Below are positions 26,401 through 32,372 of a DNA stretch of 64,000 bases, piece by piece. The DNA lies in NCBI GenBank assembly GCA_036937835.1, contig CM072863.1, positions 22,535,501 through 22,599,500 of the forward strand. Reading direction: 5' to 3'. The notes under the pieces are model-generated. The model saw only the letters and a program-made list of their open reading frames with translations, was not told the DNA's origin and ran no database searches. The position numbers and the translations under genes are program-made. The stretch's first letter is position 1. Each line of letters opens with the position of its first letter. The stretch comes from Pampus argenteus. Its lineage: Eukaryota; Chordata; Actinopteri; Scombriformes; Stromateidae.

Positions 26401-26495
26401 AATGAGGTGAAAGGCCAGCCGACGGCTAGCAGCAGGAGAGACAGCAGCGTTCGGACTGCTGACACTGAAAGACGATGCACCGCCCCCGGAGGCAT
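618..26495 (-). CDS. plxnb1: Plexin-B1, 25 coding exons, 3' end outside window
   Basis: Single-pass receptor for class 4 semaphorins (family knowledge: Sema4D). It signals through a cytoplasmic GAP domain for Rap/R-Ras and through RhoA pathways to control cytoskeleton and guidance. Joining exons 25335-26495, 22474-22656, 17553-17681, 17171-17271, 15950-16082, 14188-14344, 12306-12414, 10469-10577, 8959-9843, 7803-7937, 7559-7681, 7206-7299, 6860-7026, 6636-6787, 6372-6477, 5597-5733, 5261-5437, 4924-5155, 4602-4844, 2900-3079, 2606-2754, 1586-1686, 1059-1276, 787-965 and 618-684 keeps one open frame of about 1809 codons. Order: signal peptide 1-34, Sema to about 490, PSI1 498-545, PSI2 658-692, Thr/Pro-rich 695-989, PSI3 1111-1160, IPT repeats 1160-1595, membrane segment 1600-1620, GAP start from about 1655. 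Human plexin-B1 is about 2135 residues, so roughly 330-350 residues are missing beyond the left edge. The B1 call rests on the Ser/Thr/Pro-rich insert and the near-identical juxtamembrane region. Paralogue a or b is not resolved. Confidence 0.97.
787..965 (-). CDS. plxnb1: plxnb1 coding exon 24: GAP domain with arginine finger
   Basis: Residues 1728-1787, beginning FIHTLESQRTFSPRDRAYVA and ending AKNPKLMLRR. The RR pair in LMLRRTET corresponds to the catalytic arginine pair of the plexin GAP domain (residues 1677/1678 in human B1, from memory). The second arginine codon is split CG|A across the exon 24/25 junction. The acceptor is TTTCGCTCAAG and the donor GCG|GTAAGC. Confidence 0.96.
1059..1276 (-). 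CDS. plxnb1: plxnb1 coding exon 23: GAP domain start
   Basis: Residues 1655-1727, DLMTEMMDMSSDLVGSGIPF, then LDYRMYAERIFFPGHRESPL, ending LVQLSNLLNSKLFLTK. G.PFLDY..YA.R.FFPGH..SPL is the plexin cytoplasmic signature. The acceptor is CCTGACCCAG and the donor AAG|GTACCG. Confidence 0.97.
1586..1686 (-). CDS. plxnb1: plxnb1 coding exon 22: juxtamembrane helix
   Basis: Residues 1621-1655, [20 protein letters not shown] and then LETSVRDRCKKEFTD. This is the juxtamembrane coiled-coil-like helix that regulates the plexin GAP domain, nearly identical to mammalian B1. The acceptor is GTCTGACAG and the donor CAG|GTACAG, with a codon split after one base. Confidence 0.96.
1687..2605 (-). other. plxnb1 intron between exons 21 and 22
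   Basis: 919 bp with no coding signal. At 2251-2274 a phrase close to TTGAGGCCACAGTGGCCGC recurs at about 16800-16820, which suggests a shared old repeat. Confidence 0.7.
2606..2754 (-). CDS. plxnb1: plxnb1 coding exon 21: membrane segment
   Basis: Residues 1572-1621, beginning VQMGNLNFSLGKVQYDN. The membrane helix is residues 1600-1620, VGVGVGASIVALIVLIIVLI then Y, with small residues in its N-terminal third that could pack helices together. The acceptor is GTGTTTCAG and the donor CAG|GTCAGA, splitting the first cytoplasmic arginine codon. Confidence 0.96.
2900..3079 (-). CDS. plxnb1: plxnb1 coding exon 20: last IPT repeat
   Basis: Residues 1512-1571, beginning GENLDLAITKDEVVVLVGDG and including VCAVKTLTRNHLYCEPP and DNLPEFT. 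GENLDLA...EVV..IGDG.C.VKTLTR.HLYCEPP is a plexin-B1 signature. The acceptor is ATGTCCTCAG and the donor ACA|GTGAGT. Confidence 0.96.
3170..3790. mobile_element. Transposon-like repeat with data of the 'ATAAGGCGC' family
   Basis: Near the left end is CACCGGATTATAAACCGCAG, then CATAAGGCGCATCTGATTAT at about 3256; near the right end is CATAAGACGCAATGTTGATT. These variants of 'ATAAGGCGCACCGGATTATAAGGCGC' are, from memory, a common non-autonomous repeat in fish genomes. No transposase frame is present. The exact ends and any target-site duplication are not resolved. Confidence 0.55.
3410..3577. repeat. 92-bp tandem duplication inside the element
   Basis: GGATCCCTCTCAACATTGTT begins at 3410 and again at 3502, followed each time by CAGTTTTAACACAAAAATAC and GAGTTTAACAGTTGGGTGAT. 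A third, degenerate copy may precede it (about 3358-3395, TTAACACAAAGATACAAG). Confidence 0.85.
4602..4844 (-). CDS. plxnb1: plxnb1 coding exon 19: IPT repeat 3 end and repeat 4 start
   Basis: Residues 1431-1511, 81 whole codons, beginning FMERCEVNNSSLILCRSPTV and including VEFLLDNLRFDFSSLN and FSYEPNPVLRPLN. C.VN.S.LI.CR.P and F.LDN..FDF..LNP..FSYE.NP are highly conserved in B plexins. The acceptor is CTTCATCAG and the donor GAG|GTCAGG. Confidence 0.96.
4924..5155 (-). CDS. plxnb1: plxnb1 coding exon 18: IPT repeat 3 with furin-type cleavage site
   Basis: Residues 1353-1430. It opens with GGRLIYVSGHNLDVVQEPRM (IPT repeat) and carries the basic run KKKRRRKRR at residues 1387-1395 (bases 5029-5055). 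In mammalian plexin-B1 an RRRR motif at the matching point is cut by proprotein convertases to give a two-chain receptor. R-x-K/R-R before SGEQ fits that rule. After the site come VPDPVCPGDPLCSEKQ. The acceptor is CTCTGTTTAG and the donor CAG|GTGTGT. Confidence 0.94.
5261..5437 (-). CDS. plxnb1: plxnb1 coding exon 17: IPT repeat 2 end and link to repeat 3
   Basis: Residues 1294-1353, containing SVQCVTGSSNKTGDHRVTLH and ending YRYTHNPNITQAMPAKSFLD. YRYT..PNIT...P.KSFL matches plexin-B1. NKT and NIT are potential N-glycosylation sites. The acceptor is TTCATCCTCAG and the donor GGA|GTAAGT. Confidence 0.94.
5597..5733 (-). CDS. plxnb1: plxnb1 coding exon 16: IPT/TIG repeat 2, first half
   Basis: Residues 1249-1294, beginning DPFVMGVSPERGPKAGGTSL and ending ITVGGVPCN. 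SP.RGP.AGGT.LTI.G.NLLTG is the second IPT opening. The acceptor is CCCTCTCAG and the donor CAT|GTGAGA, next to a GT repeat (5562-5591). Confidence 0.95.
5734..6371 (-). other. plxnb1 intron between exons 15 and 16
   Basis: 638 bp. It contains one minus-oriented copy (about 6110-6210) of the dispersed CAACTAATGATTA repeat; otherwise AT-rich and non-coding. Confidence 0.65.
6110..6210 (-). repeat. Dispersed 'GATGCAACTAATGATTA' repeat, copy 1
   Basis: Read on the minus strand it gives GGGATGCAACTAATGATTAT and then an AT-rich run. Related strings occur at 53420-53560, 56281-56330 and (as a fragment) 48091-48130. The family is familiar from fish genomes, but I cannot name it. Confidence 0.5.
6372..6477 (-). 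CDS. plxnb1: plxnb1 coding exon 15: end of IPT repeat 1
   Basis: Residues 1213-1248, RIVCRTKASGRVKVGHVSVK and ending GVSSQTFSYQ. IVC.T is the central IPT strand, and F.Y. before the junction is the usual repeat end. The acceptor is GTCTTCCAG and the donor CAG|GTAATC. Confidence 0.95.
6636..6787 (-). CDS. plxnb1: plxnb1 coding exon 14: IPT/TIG repeat 1
   Basis: Residues 1163-1213, beginning IEPLSGLLEGGTTVTISGSN and continuing LGQKAEDI. P.SG...GGT.VTI.GSNLG is the classic opening of an IPT (Ig-like, plexin, transcription factor) fold. The acceptor is TTCTCTCAG and the donor CAG|GTACAC, splitting an arginine codon. Confidence 0.96.
6860..7026 (-). CDS. plxnb1: plxnb1 coding exon 13: PSI domain 3
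   Basis: Residues 1107-1162. VTLYNCSVDRSDCSRC, then YGCVWCGG, then CPAPVIHS: the third cysteine-rich repeat (C-x6-DCSRC...YGCVWC). CPAP.IHS leads directly into the first IPT/TIG repeat. The acceptor is TGCCCTCAG and the donor TCT|GTGAGT. Confidence 0.96.
7206..7299 (-). CDS. plxnb1: plxnb1 coding exon 12: IPT-like strand before PSI3
   Basis: Residues 1076-1107, beginning YTYSAPVEEYNAMVYVKRRD and ending DSSPDLYG. The acceptor is TTTGTCCAG and the donor ATG|GTGAGG; the last codon is split after one base. The sequence is less conserved than its neighbours, so the assignment leans on frame and position. Confidence 0.92.
7559..7681 (-). CDS. plxnb1: plxnb1 coding exon 11: IPT-like segment
   Basis: Residues 1035-1075, beginning DTELDYECVLVIEGQTVVVD and ending NFDITCQLHQ. 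The ECV..IEG..VVV.A.VE pattern and the ITC.LHQ end match plexin-B1. The acceptor GTGTGTGCAG is good. The donor CAG|GTCTGA is weaker than the others in this gene but is required for the frame. Confidence 0.93.
7803..7937 (-). CDS. plxnb1: plxnb1 coding exon 10: post-mucin conserved block
   Basis: Residues 990-1034, beginning GDEGSYVSWGSSACPCVEKV and ending KITLLARNLHLYQ. SSACPCVE.VQGS.L.PV.VER.I.LL.RNLHL.Q closely follows the plexin-B1 family. The acceptor is GGGCAACAG and the donor CAG|GTACAA; 45 whole codons. Short CA/GT runs flank both splice sites. Confidence 0.95.
7938..8958 (-). other. plxnb1 intron after the mucin exon (exons 9-10)
   Basis: 1021 bp. The first 93 bases after the donor stay in frame with exon 9 (stop at 8866). 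The rest is AT-rich with no coding signal. Confidence 0.7.
8959..9843 (-). CDS. plxnb1: plxnb1 coding exon 9: mucin-like Thr/Ser/Pro-rich region
   Basis: Residues 695-989, 295 codons in one exon with no cysteine. The first 100 residues are mostly T, P, S and A (runs such as APTTPTTTPTTTTTAPTTTT), the pattern of dense O-glycosylation. The second half is acidic and Pro-rich, with one NDT sequon, then ATVLSGDGE and LDYQYD, both matching the end of the Ser/Thr/Pro-rich insert of mammalian plexin-B1. The acceptor tract on the minus strand is a (TCC)n run (9849-9876). The donor is CCG|GTGAGT. Reading through the donor keeps the frame open for 30 codons more. The opposite strand is also open over part of the exon; that is a low-complexity shadow. 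Confidence 0.93.
9844..10468 (-). other. plxnb1 intron between exons 8 and 9
   Basis: 625 bp. Around 10288-10340 the phrase TTAAAGGAACCGTGTGAAG resembles a widespread fish repeat. No exon is seen. Confidence 0.6.
10469..10577 (-). CDS. plxnb1: plxnb1 coding exon 8: PSI domain 2
   Basis: Residues 658-694, PCRGCVLSRWGCNWCVHQHL followed by CTHKPTCEEGVIIYNQH. C-x2-C-x5-WGCNWC-x5-LCTH is the second plexin cysteine-rich repeat, nearly identical to other B1 receptors. The acceptor is TGCCTGCAG and the donor CAT|GTAAGT, phase 0. Confidence 0.96.
10578..12305 (-). other. plxnb1 intron between exons 7 and 8
   Basis: 1728 bp with short chance open frames only. I see no exon, RNA gene or clear repeat. 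Confidence 0.6.
12306..12414 (-). CDS. plxnb1: plxnb1 coding exon 7: IPT-like strand ending in FYDC
   Basis: Residues 622-658, beginning DFVTVTLSLRFGDVTVTERD and then FTFYDCTAVKQLSGSMP. The FYDC string before PSI2 is diagnostic of plexins. The acceptor is TTCTCCTCAG and the donor CC|GTGAGT. The exon is 109 bp, with the last codon split after two bases. Confidence 0.95.
12415..14187 (-). other. plxnb1 intron between exons 6 and 7
   Basis: 1773 bp. It has a short GT run at about 13743-13767; nothing else is recognised. Confidence 0.6.
14188..14344 (-). CDS. plxnb1: plxnb1 coding exon 6: first IPT-like region
   Basis: Residues 570-622, beginning VSLSILGLPVLEKEESYSC and containing GVTCHSPDPGHVPAGPPGQ. 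The ESYSC.F and C.SPDP signatures mark the IPT-like segment between PSI1 and PSI2 in plexins. The acceptor is TTCCCTCAG and the donor AGG|GTGAGG; the last codon is split after one base. Confidence 0.95.
14345..15949 (-). other. plxnb1 intron between exons 5 and 6
   Basis: 1605 bp, AT-rich with a CA run near 15121-15140. The plus-strand open frame at 14997-15365 has no recognisable similarity. Confidence 0.6.
15950..16082 (-). CDS. plxnb1: plxnb1 coding exon 5: PSI1 second half and linker
   Basis: Residues 525-569, beginning RCVLQSECARGKQHGQWLWS and continuing to NVSREESRK. The W-x-W-S-F motif after PSI1 is conserved in plexins. The NVS is a potential N-glycosylation site. The acceptor is CCCTGCAG and the donor AAG|GTGAGT. 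Confidence 0.95.
16083..17170 (-). other. plxnb1 intron between exons 4 and 5
   Basis: 1088 bp. Around 16800-16820 the phrase TTGAGGCCGCAGTGGCTGCT is shared, with changes, with 2251-2274. No exon is seen. Confidence 0.6.
17171..17271 (-). CDS. plxnb1: plxnb1 coding exon 4: PSI domain 1, first half
   Basis: Residues 492-525, including the PSI1 cysteine pattern C-x5-C-x2-C...DPYCGWCVLEG. The acceptor is TGATTGCAG. A second AG six bases downstream (CTGCAG) could serve instead and would drop two residues (LQ) without changing frame. The last codon is split after two bases and completed by exon 5. Confidence 0.95.
17553..17681 (-). CDS. plxnb1: plxnb1 coding exon 3: end of Sema propeller
   Basis: Residues 449-491, beginning VFLGPNGEVEEYSVITIQQ and ending EEHLFIMTHNM. 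This is the last Sema blade, where plexins have a Y..I.I...A.I..DL.LD...E.LY.MT pattern. The acceptor is ACACTAG and the donor ATG|GTACAC; 43 whole codons. The donor sits next to a GT run at 17541-17550. Confidence 0.95.
19039..19084. repeat. (TTGTG)n pentanucleotide array
   Basis: About nine copies of TGTTG with one T-to-C change at about 19068. Confidence 0.95.
19491..19546 (+). mobile_element. Terminal-type repeat, copy A
   Basis: Contains CACTATATGGCCAAAAGTAT then GTGGACAC. From memory such strings lie at the ends of Tc1/mariner-like or related DNA elements in fish. Copy B at 21488 shares about 80-85 percent of the bases, including the upstream CATGTAGCTGAA. No transposase is present. 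Confidence 0.5.
20434..20498. repeat. (AT)n microsatellite
   Basis: An uninterrupted AT run to 20484, then GCATGC and further AT. It is self-complementary and could form a hairpin. Confidence 0.97.
21488..21543 (+). mobile_element. Terminal-type repeat, copy B
   Basis: Contains GTCATGTAGCTGAATATACA and CCATATGGCCAAAATTATGT, the same order as copy A and in the same orientation, about 2 kb away in the same intron. Confidence 0.5.
22474..22656 (-). CDS. plxnb1: plxnb1 coding exon 2: Sema domain, late blade
   Basis: Residues 388-448, 61 whole codons, beginning NTLEAYPCGSDHTPSP and ending HTIAFLGDSKGNLHK. The CGSDHTPSPM and GHTIAFLGDS strings are strongly conserved in B-type plexin Sema domains. 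The acceptor is CTTTGGTAG and the donor AAG|GTAGCG, both phase 0. Confidence 0.96.
22657..25334 (-). other. plxnb1 intron between exons 1 and 2
   Basis: 2678 bp. It has an 11-base G run at 24793-24803. The minus open frame at 24572-25030 is not plexin-like and has no supporting splice context. Confidence 0.6.
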
Positions 26496-26505
26496 GGCAG
26501 CAGAG
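25335..26505 (-). CDS. plxnb1: plxnb1 coding exon 1: start codon, signal peptide, most of Sema domain
   Basis: Encodes residues 1-387. The start chosen is the ATG at 26495-26493 (MPPGAVHRL), with a G at -3. A pyrimidine-rich acceptor ends at 26506, so the open frame that continues upstream to 26579 is intron. The first 34 residues form a signal peptide (hydrophobic core TLLSLLLLAVGW, likely cut after SLPA). The Sema propeller follows, with the conserved VYIGARDHLFQL blade strand and the ITCGS/GICQKRSL cysteine region, ending at NLPE. The donor is GAG|GTGAGT, phase 0. A single large exon carrying most of the Sema domain is typical of plexin genes. Confidence 0.97.
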
Positions 26506-27372
26506 CTGAGGGAAGGACGACAGAACACTTTCAACCTCCAAACATACATTACAGCATTAAGCACTGCATAATCACACACTTACTGACATTCAGTCAAATA
26601 CACCTACAGTATATGCATACTTCTGTTGGTAAATTGAATTTCTGTATGGATTATTGACTATAATGTACTGTATATAGCAGAAATAGTGATTCTAATACAT
26701 TTCTTAATGCAGATCATTTCAAGTGAATTATAGTTAAAATGAACTAGCCTTCAACAGTGGATGTGCTACTCACTGCTGTTTCAAGCCATTACTATGGTAG
26801 GTCCTCTTACCTCCTTCTTCTGCATGTGCTGTGTTCCCACTATTGTTGTAACTAGCTAGCTGATGCCGGGTTCAGTCATTGTGTCACAATAGGCAATCAT
26901 AAGAGTCATACAATGTTGCTTTGACATGGCAGAGACACGGCAGACTGCACAACCAATGATAACATGTATACAGCTGACTGCAGAGTTCACCTGCAGCACC
27001 AAAGACCATGGAGGAGTCCCCTGTGCTCCAATCTAACACATCGCAGAAGTTGTCAATATCAATGTCGCTCGTCTGTCTACCTCGATGTCTTCAACTTACC
27101 TCGATGTCTTCAACTATGATATATTACACAGAATAAAGCAGGAACACAAGGCTCATTTTCATTCCCAACATCCCCACGTCTGTCAGGTCAGGTCATTATC
27201 AGTTAAGTCTGATCCTTATGTAATCTGTGTAATCTGTTTGCATGAATGTTGTCGATAAAAAAAAATTAACGTTCCATGAAAGCTTGTGGAACCTTAACCC
27301 CACCCCCCCACCCTCCGCCAACCTCAGGAGAACTTCTCAAGTTTAATAAACACTCAGACGTCGACTCCTCAC
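26506..27372 (-). other. Intron upstream of the start-codon exon (inferred)
   Basis: 867 bp between the acceptor at 26506 and a candidate 5' untranslated exon. It contains a 19-bp tandem duplication (CCTCGATGTCTTCAACTTA, about 27080-27117). No coding signal. Confidence 0.5.
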
Positions 27373-27461
27373 CATTTGTTTCCCGTGGTGTTTTACAGAG
27401 GCATGTCACCTCTTGACCTCCCAGCAGCTCAGGTTTAAAAACACATCCTTCTGGATACGAC
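27373..27461 (-). other. plxnb1: Candidate plxnb1 5' untranslated exon (closest to start codon)
   Basis: An 89-bp segment with a strong acceptor (CTTTCCTCTGTGTTTCAG) and a donor ATG|GTGAGG. Spliced to 26505 it places an in-frame TAA 33 nt upstream of the plexin ATG, which supports the start chosen at 26495. It holds two tiny upstream frames (ATG TGT TTT TAA and ATG CCT CTG TAA). A third ATG, at its 3' end, would run out of frame into exon 1. It is called from splice signals only; there is no transcript evidence. Confidence 0.5.
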
Positions 27462-28251
27462 CTGAAACACAGAGGAAAGAGAAGATACATCAGTATACTC
27501 TGAACACAAACACTAAGACAACCAGAGATGACAAACCTCCCCCTAAAGGCCTGTGGGCCGACCACAAGCCTGCGTGTTTGATACAAACACAGACTCCAAC
27601 GTTAGAACACCTTGTGTTTTTTGGCATCACTGTAGTCCACTATAAGCCGTGGGAAGCTCATTCCTATTGAAATTCCTGTCAGACCTATGTCAGACTGGCT
27701 ACATCCGCTTTGGTGTGTAAAAAGCCCTCAGCAGAGGCCAAGTCAAGTAGTGTCAGTCCAAGAGGGCTTTGAGTGCCACACACACTGTCCCAGTATACAA
27801 TCCTCCCTCATTGCTAGGATACAAGGTACAAAACCCTTTGCTTTGAGAGTCCATGCCCCCAAAAAAAACAAGCTGTGAAGTGAAAGAAGATTACATGAGA
27901 ACCTTAAGAGGGGTAGAGTTCCCCTATTTGGCCACCTGAGTCTGTGGTCTCACACGTACTTTGTGAAATACTGTAATGTCTCTTCTAGATTGCTAAATTA
28001 CACCCAATCCAACTGTTCCGCTCTATATACAGTACGCTCTGATTATCTGCCTCTTCTTCCCATCCTCCTCTCCTCCTCCGACTCCTCCTAACACTCCATC
28101 ACTGGAACAGAAGCAGGATTATCTCTCACAAGTTCAGGCGGCTCTCCAGTGAGCTTATCCAAAGGGGAGGTTGGGAAAAAGACATGGAGAAAAGGCTGAA
28201 AAAGACACTATTCAGCTTGCTGAACAGACCGAACAGACTTCACCCCAGTGT

Positions 28252-28253
<2 letters not shown>

Positions 28254-28296
<43 letters not shown>
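28254..28296. repeat. (CA)n microsatellite
   Basis: A perfect CA run of about 21 units. Confidence 0.97.
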
Positions 28297-28297
<1 letters not shown>

Positions 28298-30805
28298 CTT
28301 TCCCTGCCACACTAGGCGCTTTAGAAAGCTTGCTTTGTTGGTGGCAAGCTCCTGTATGTGGGAATGAGGGTGAAGGCCTGGCAAGAAGCCAAAGATGGAA
28401 AGAAAGGCAACAAAAAGAATTGATTTACTGGAGCGCAGTAATTATTATATTGATTATTGCATTGTTATCTATACATTTTCAACCCAATGTGTATTGTCAA
28501 ATATATTGGTAGAACTCTTCATCACACACGTCCTTGCAGATGTTTGTGTTTCCACTGACAGGCATGCTTATACCTCTAGTTCCGGTACAAGCAGAGGCAC
28601 AGAGGTCAAGCAGACTGATTGAGGTGTCAGTGACTGAAGCCAAAATCGTCAGACTTCCCCCTTTGACCCCTGCAGGTGGTGGAAATGTGTTTGTTACTGC
28701 AGCTCTGTGACTGGACCCGAACTCTGTAGTCAGCGTGTCACGACTCTCTGGTGGAAGAAGCTTTGCAGCCCAGTGCAGATAATCCTCAGAAAGCAGCAGG
28801 CCGGAGCCTAATGGAGCAAACACAGGAATGACTGGCATGTTAACTCATGAAGTGCTAGTTTGACAAATACAGCACTTCTCCCTTTTCCTCCTCCAGCAGC
28901 ATATAAAACACTGCATCGTGGGTCACTGTTTCGGATTTGTGCACATAGTTGCCTTCTCCAATAACTGTCATCATTTGCACGCTGTCACTCTACTTATCCA
29001 AGAGTAACAGGCCAGTCGGGTCCTCATCCATCTTAATTCGCTTTCTGCTGAAAGCTGCATATCAAATAGCCAAAAACTACAGTGAACTGGGCTGCCATCA
29101 CTCCAGGCTCATCTCATTTGAAAGAGTTTTTCCTTTCCTGCCATGAATAATCTAATCAGACTCAACTTCATTCAGAGTTTGAGACACATGAGAACAGAAG
29201 AATGGACTCCTGATTCAATTCTCTCACAATAAAAATCACATTTCACCTCAGAGTCAAAGTATTTTTGTTGTTGTTGTTGTTGTTGGTGACTTCAGTGAGC
29301 CAAAATGTATTGATAGAAAATGTGTGGCAGTAATTGCTTTATCTAAATGTTGCCTTACTTTTAGGTAATAGATTTCCACCTTATCCCAACACTGTCTGTA
29401 GAATAAGTAACTTAACAAAGTTACTGTATGTAGTACAACAAAATACACAGGACTGATAGAACATGTAGTAAATTACTAGATAGCAAGAAAAGTCTGTGTG
29501 TGTTGCAGCTGGTTGAGAATGGTGATTTGTGTTGTGGTGATGGGTGGAGCAGTGCTGAATCATCTCAACCTTCTCCCAGAGGACCTGATGCCAGAAAGAG
29601 GGTGAATTCAGCACCAATGTTGATATGTTGCATGATAAGAGTTCAGCTGGCAGCTAACTACCCCTCCCAGTCATTCAAATGACTCACAGATCTACCTGAA
29701 GGTAATTTGCTAATCCTTTAAAGATTAAACGTCACCAGCTCTCAAGTCTCAGGTTAGTCTGTAATAATCACAAAAGTGTGGACTTGTTTCTGTAGCAGAG
29801 CATTGGTGGATAAAGATATGGAAGAAATCAATGATAACTGCAACAACTCAAAATATGGTGACATGTCAGTGCTGTGTTCACTCTTTGCTTTCACTGTTCC
29901 CAAGTGGCCAAATAATAATAATAATAATATTTTTTTTAAAAATCTGACCAATCAAAATCCTCAATTAGAGATGGCATTGAGTTACAGAAGCCAATGGAGG
30001 TAACAGCAGCCTTTTCAGCTCTATATATTGTCCATACATCGGTCAAGCTCTACTTGTGTGTGATTTTCAAATGCACTTAACTTGTATTAATGTCTTGTTA
30101 AGGCGACAGGTAGCAGTGGAGCCTGTAATAGACAGACAGGACCAGCAGGGTAACCAACCTCAACCCACCATAACATGGACTGGACTGAAGCCTGAGCTGC
30201 ACAACACAACGGAGCATTCCTGAGAGGCACATTCAATTGAGACATCATCCGCTTCATTGAGTCCAGCCTTTCATTCATTTGAAATGCAGCTACCCTACAT
30301 TCTGGAGGAGACAGAGAGGGACAACAGCAGAGACAGAGGGGGGACGGAGCATATTTGAAGCAAGCAAAAAAAAAAAAAAAAAAGCTGGCAGAGTGACATA
30401 AGCGGATAGAAACGGGGTTACAGGAAAACAATGATGAAAGGAAAAGACGGGTGAGCTGGAGAGAAGGGGAAACGGCGAGAGAAATCACCACAAACAAGTG
30501 TTCGCAAGCCTCAGTGCTCACTGAGGACTGATGGAATGTGACTAATGATAATAAGACGGAGAGCGAGGGGAAGAGGATGAGGTGGCCATTAATTACAGTG
30601 CCTACCCATAAAGCCCCATTCAACACCCACTCATTCACAGAACAAGGGGGAGGGGAACTAAAGCAAGTTTCTAATTAGTGACATGATTGTGAGCATAAAC
30701 ACACAAAAGTGGACGAGCGCAGACACACACACACACCCTTTTAATGAGAAGTACTCCTCTGTACACTTTAAACAAATACACGCACTGCAAAATGCCCACA
30801 GGCGG

Positions 30806-30806
<1 letters not shown>

Positions 30807-30838
<32 letters not shown>
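30807..30838. repeat. (CA)n microsatellite
   Basis: A CA run of about 16 units. It creates the His-Thr and Cys-Val repeats in overlapping chance frames. Confidence 0.97.
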
Positions 30839-30840
<2 letters not shown>

Positions 30841-32328
30841 ACTCAGCGGTGAAGGCAGTCATCTGCAATCAGTCACAGCCTTTACATCAACAAACAGTGT
30901 TTACAAAAGGATGCTTCAGTGTCTGCGAGAGCCCACGGCGTTCAATTACACAAACACTAGCCATCAACATCTTCTACACAACACAACTGCTACTGCTGTG
31001 ATATACGAGCTGTGTAAGCCATCAGTGCTACCTTGTAACACCTGGCAGGGGGGATTTATTATCTTTGAACGCAGAGACGGGACGAAACACACCACTGAAG
31101 ACAAAGGACAAAGCTGCATGTACCAGTTCCTGATGAGTTTTGTGCAGATCGAATATCAAATGTTGAGTGATCATACCAAACATCATATTTCTGGTTTTAG
31201 TAGCCTTTGATGGACCCCGTTTCCCAGAAGCCTTAGATCGTTCACGGGCACAGCTTGACAACAGAGGTGAGCTCATTGGTGAGACGAGGGAAATCTGACC
31301 TGGAACTGTAGTGTTTTTGTAAGCTCACATGAAGTAATTTAGCTTCGTTAAAATCACAAAAGTTTCAACCTCTGAAAGCAAGTGTGGTAGTCGAGCTGAA
31401 AGATGGATAAAAGGAGTTATAGAAGTTAGAGGAACTGGAACTGTGAACAAAACACTGCAACCATAGTTGCAAAATTCATCACAAAATGACCCAGAATGTG
31501 AATGAACTAATTTAAGATGCTGAAAGTTTTATGAGTTTAATGCTGCATTCAGGGAAAGTTGGTTGCACGGGAAAAAACTCCTGCTATTTCAATCTGGAAG
31601 CATTGGAGCATTAGTGCCAGATGCTCACCTTCCCCGTTTGTCTTGTAGTCACATCAGAAGTCGTTTTGACCTTCTATCAAACAACCCAATATGTTCTAAC
31701 ATAACTACTCGTCTTTCGTTGGTTATCCAACCAACTGTCCATGCAGGCCTTAAACGGGTCCCGACTATCAGTCCCTAAAATGCAGAAGATAAACAGGACT
31801 TTAACTCCCAGAACTCTAGCTGACTAAACTAACACCCACATTGTATCCCTGCAAACAGTGACTGCTGACAAAACTGACTTTAGTTTAGATAAGACTCTCT
31901 CATGTTACTGAATTCCATTCAAACGCACCACATTGTCACAACATAACTCTTCTGTGTATCAGTGACACTTGTAACATTTAAGTGCCACCAGCTCATTCTG
32001 ATTTGTAACACATTAGTAACACATTACTCCAAAACCACAGCAATCGATCTTCCGTGCCAGACATGGCAGACAGTGATGTAGTACTGGTTTTTGTGTTTTA
32101 TGGGACTAATAAGAATGTGCAGGAGTAGAGTGGTAACTGTACTGAGTCAAAACTCAGTTGGTGCACCCCCTCCCCTCGATCTCACCATTAGCCTGCCTGC
32201 TGGCGCTGGCGCTGGACAGCCCGGCTGGCTGGCTGACAAAAAGTTATTTATAGAGATAGAGAAACCCCCTACAATTGCTGCCTATCTTAAAAAAAAAAAA
32301 AACCTTCTTGACTGATCTTCACAGGGAG

Positions 32329-32372
32329 AAGAGGAGAAGAGGAGGAGGAGGAGGAGGAGGAGGAGGAGGAAG
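32329..32372. repeat. (GGA)n polypurine tract
   Basis: An all-purine run of GGA and GAA units, about 40 bases. It yields a poly-Gly or poly-Pro shadow frame. Confidence 0.95.

Noticed and set aside
26496..26579. In-frame upstream extension of the plexin start (MCDYAV...)
   Set aside because: A polypyrimidine tract and AG end at 26506, the ATG at 26495 has a better context and is followed directly by a signal peptide, and the candidate upstream exon places an in-frame stop before it.
30087..30638. 183-codon minus-strand open frame
   Set aside because: It includes a poly-F run from a poly(A) tract and low-complexity sequence. An acceptor-like CTCCTCCAG near 30303 has no matching strong donor.
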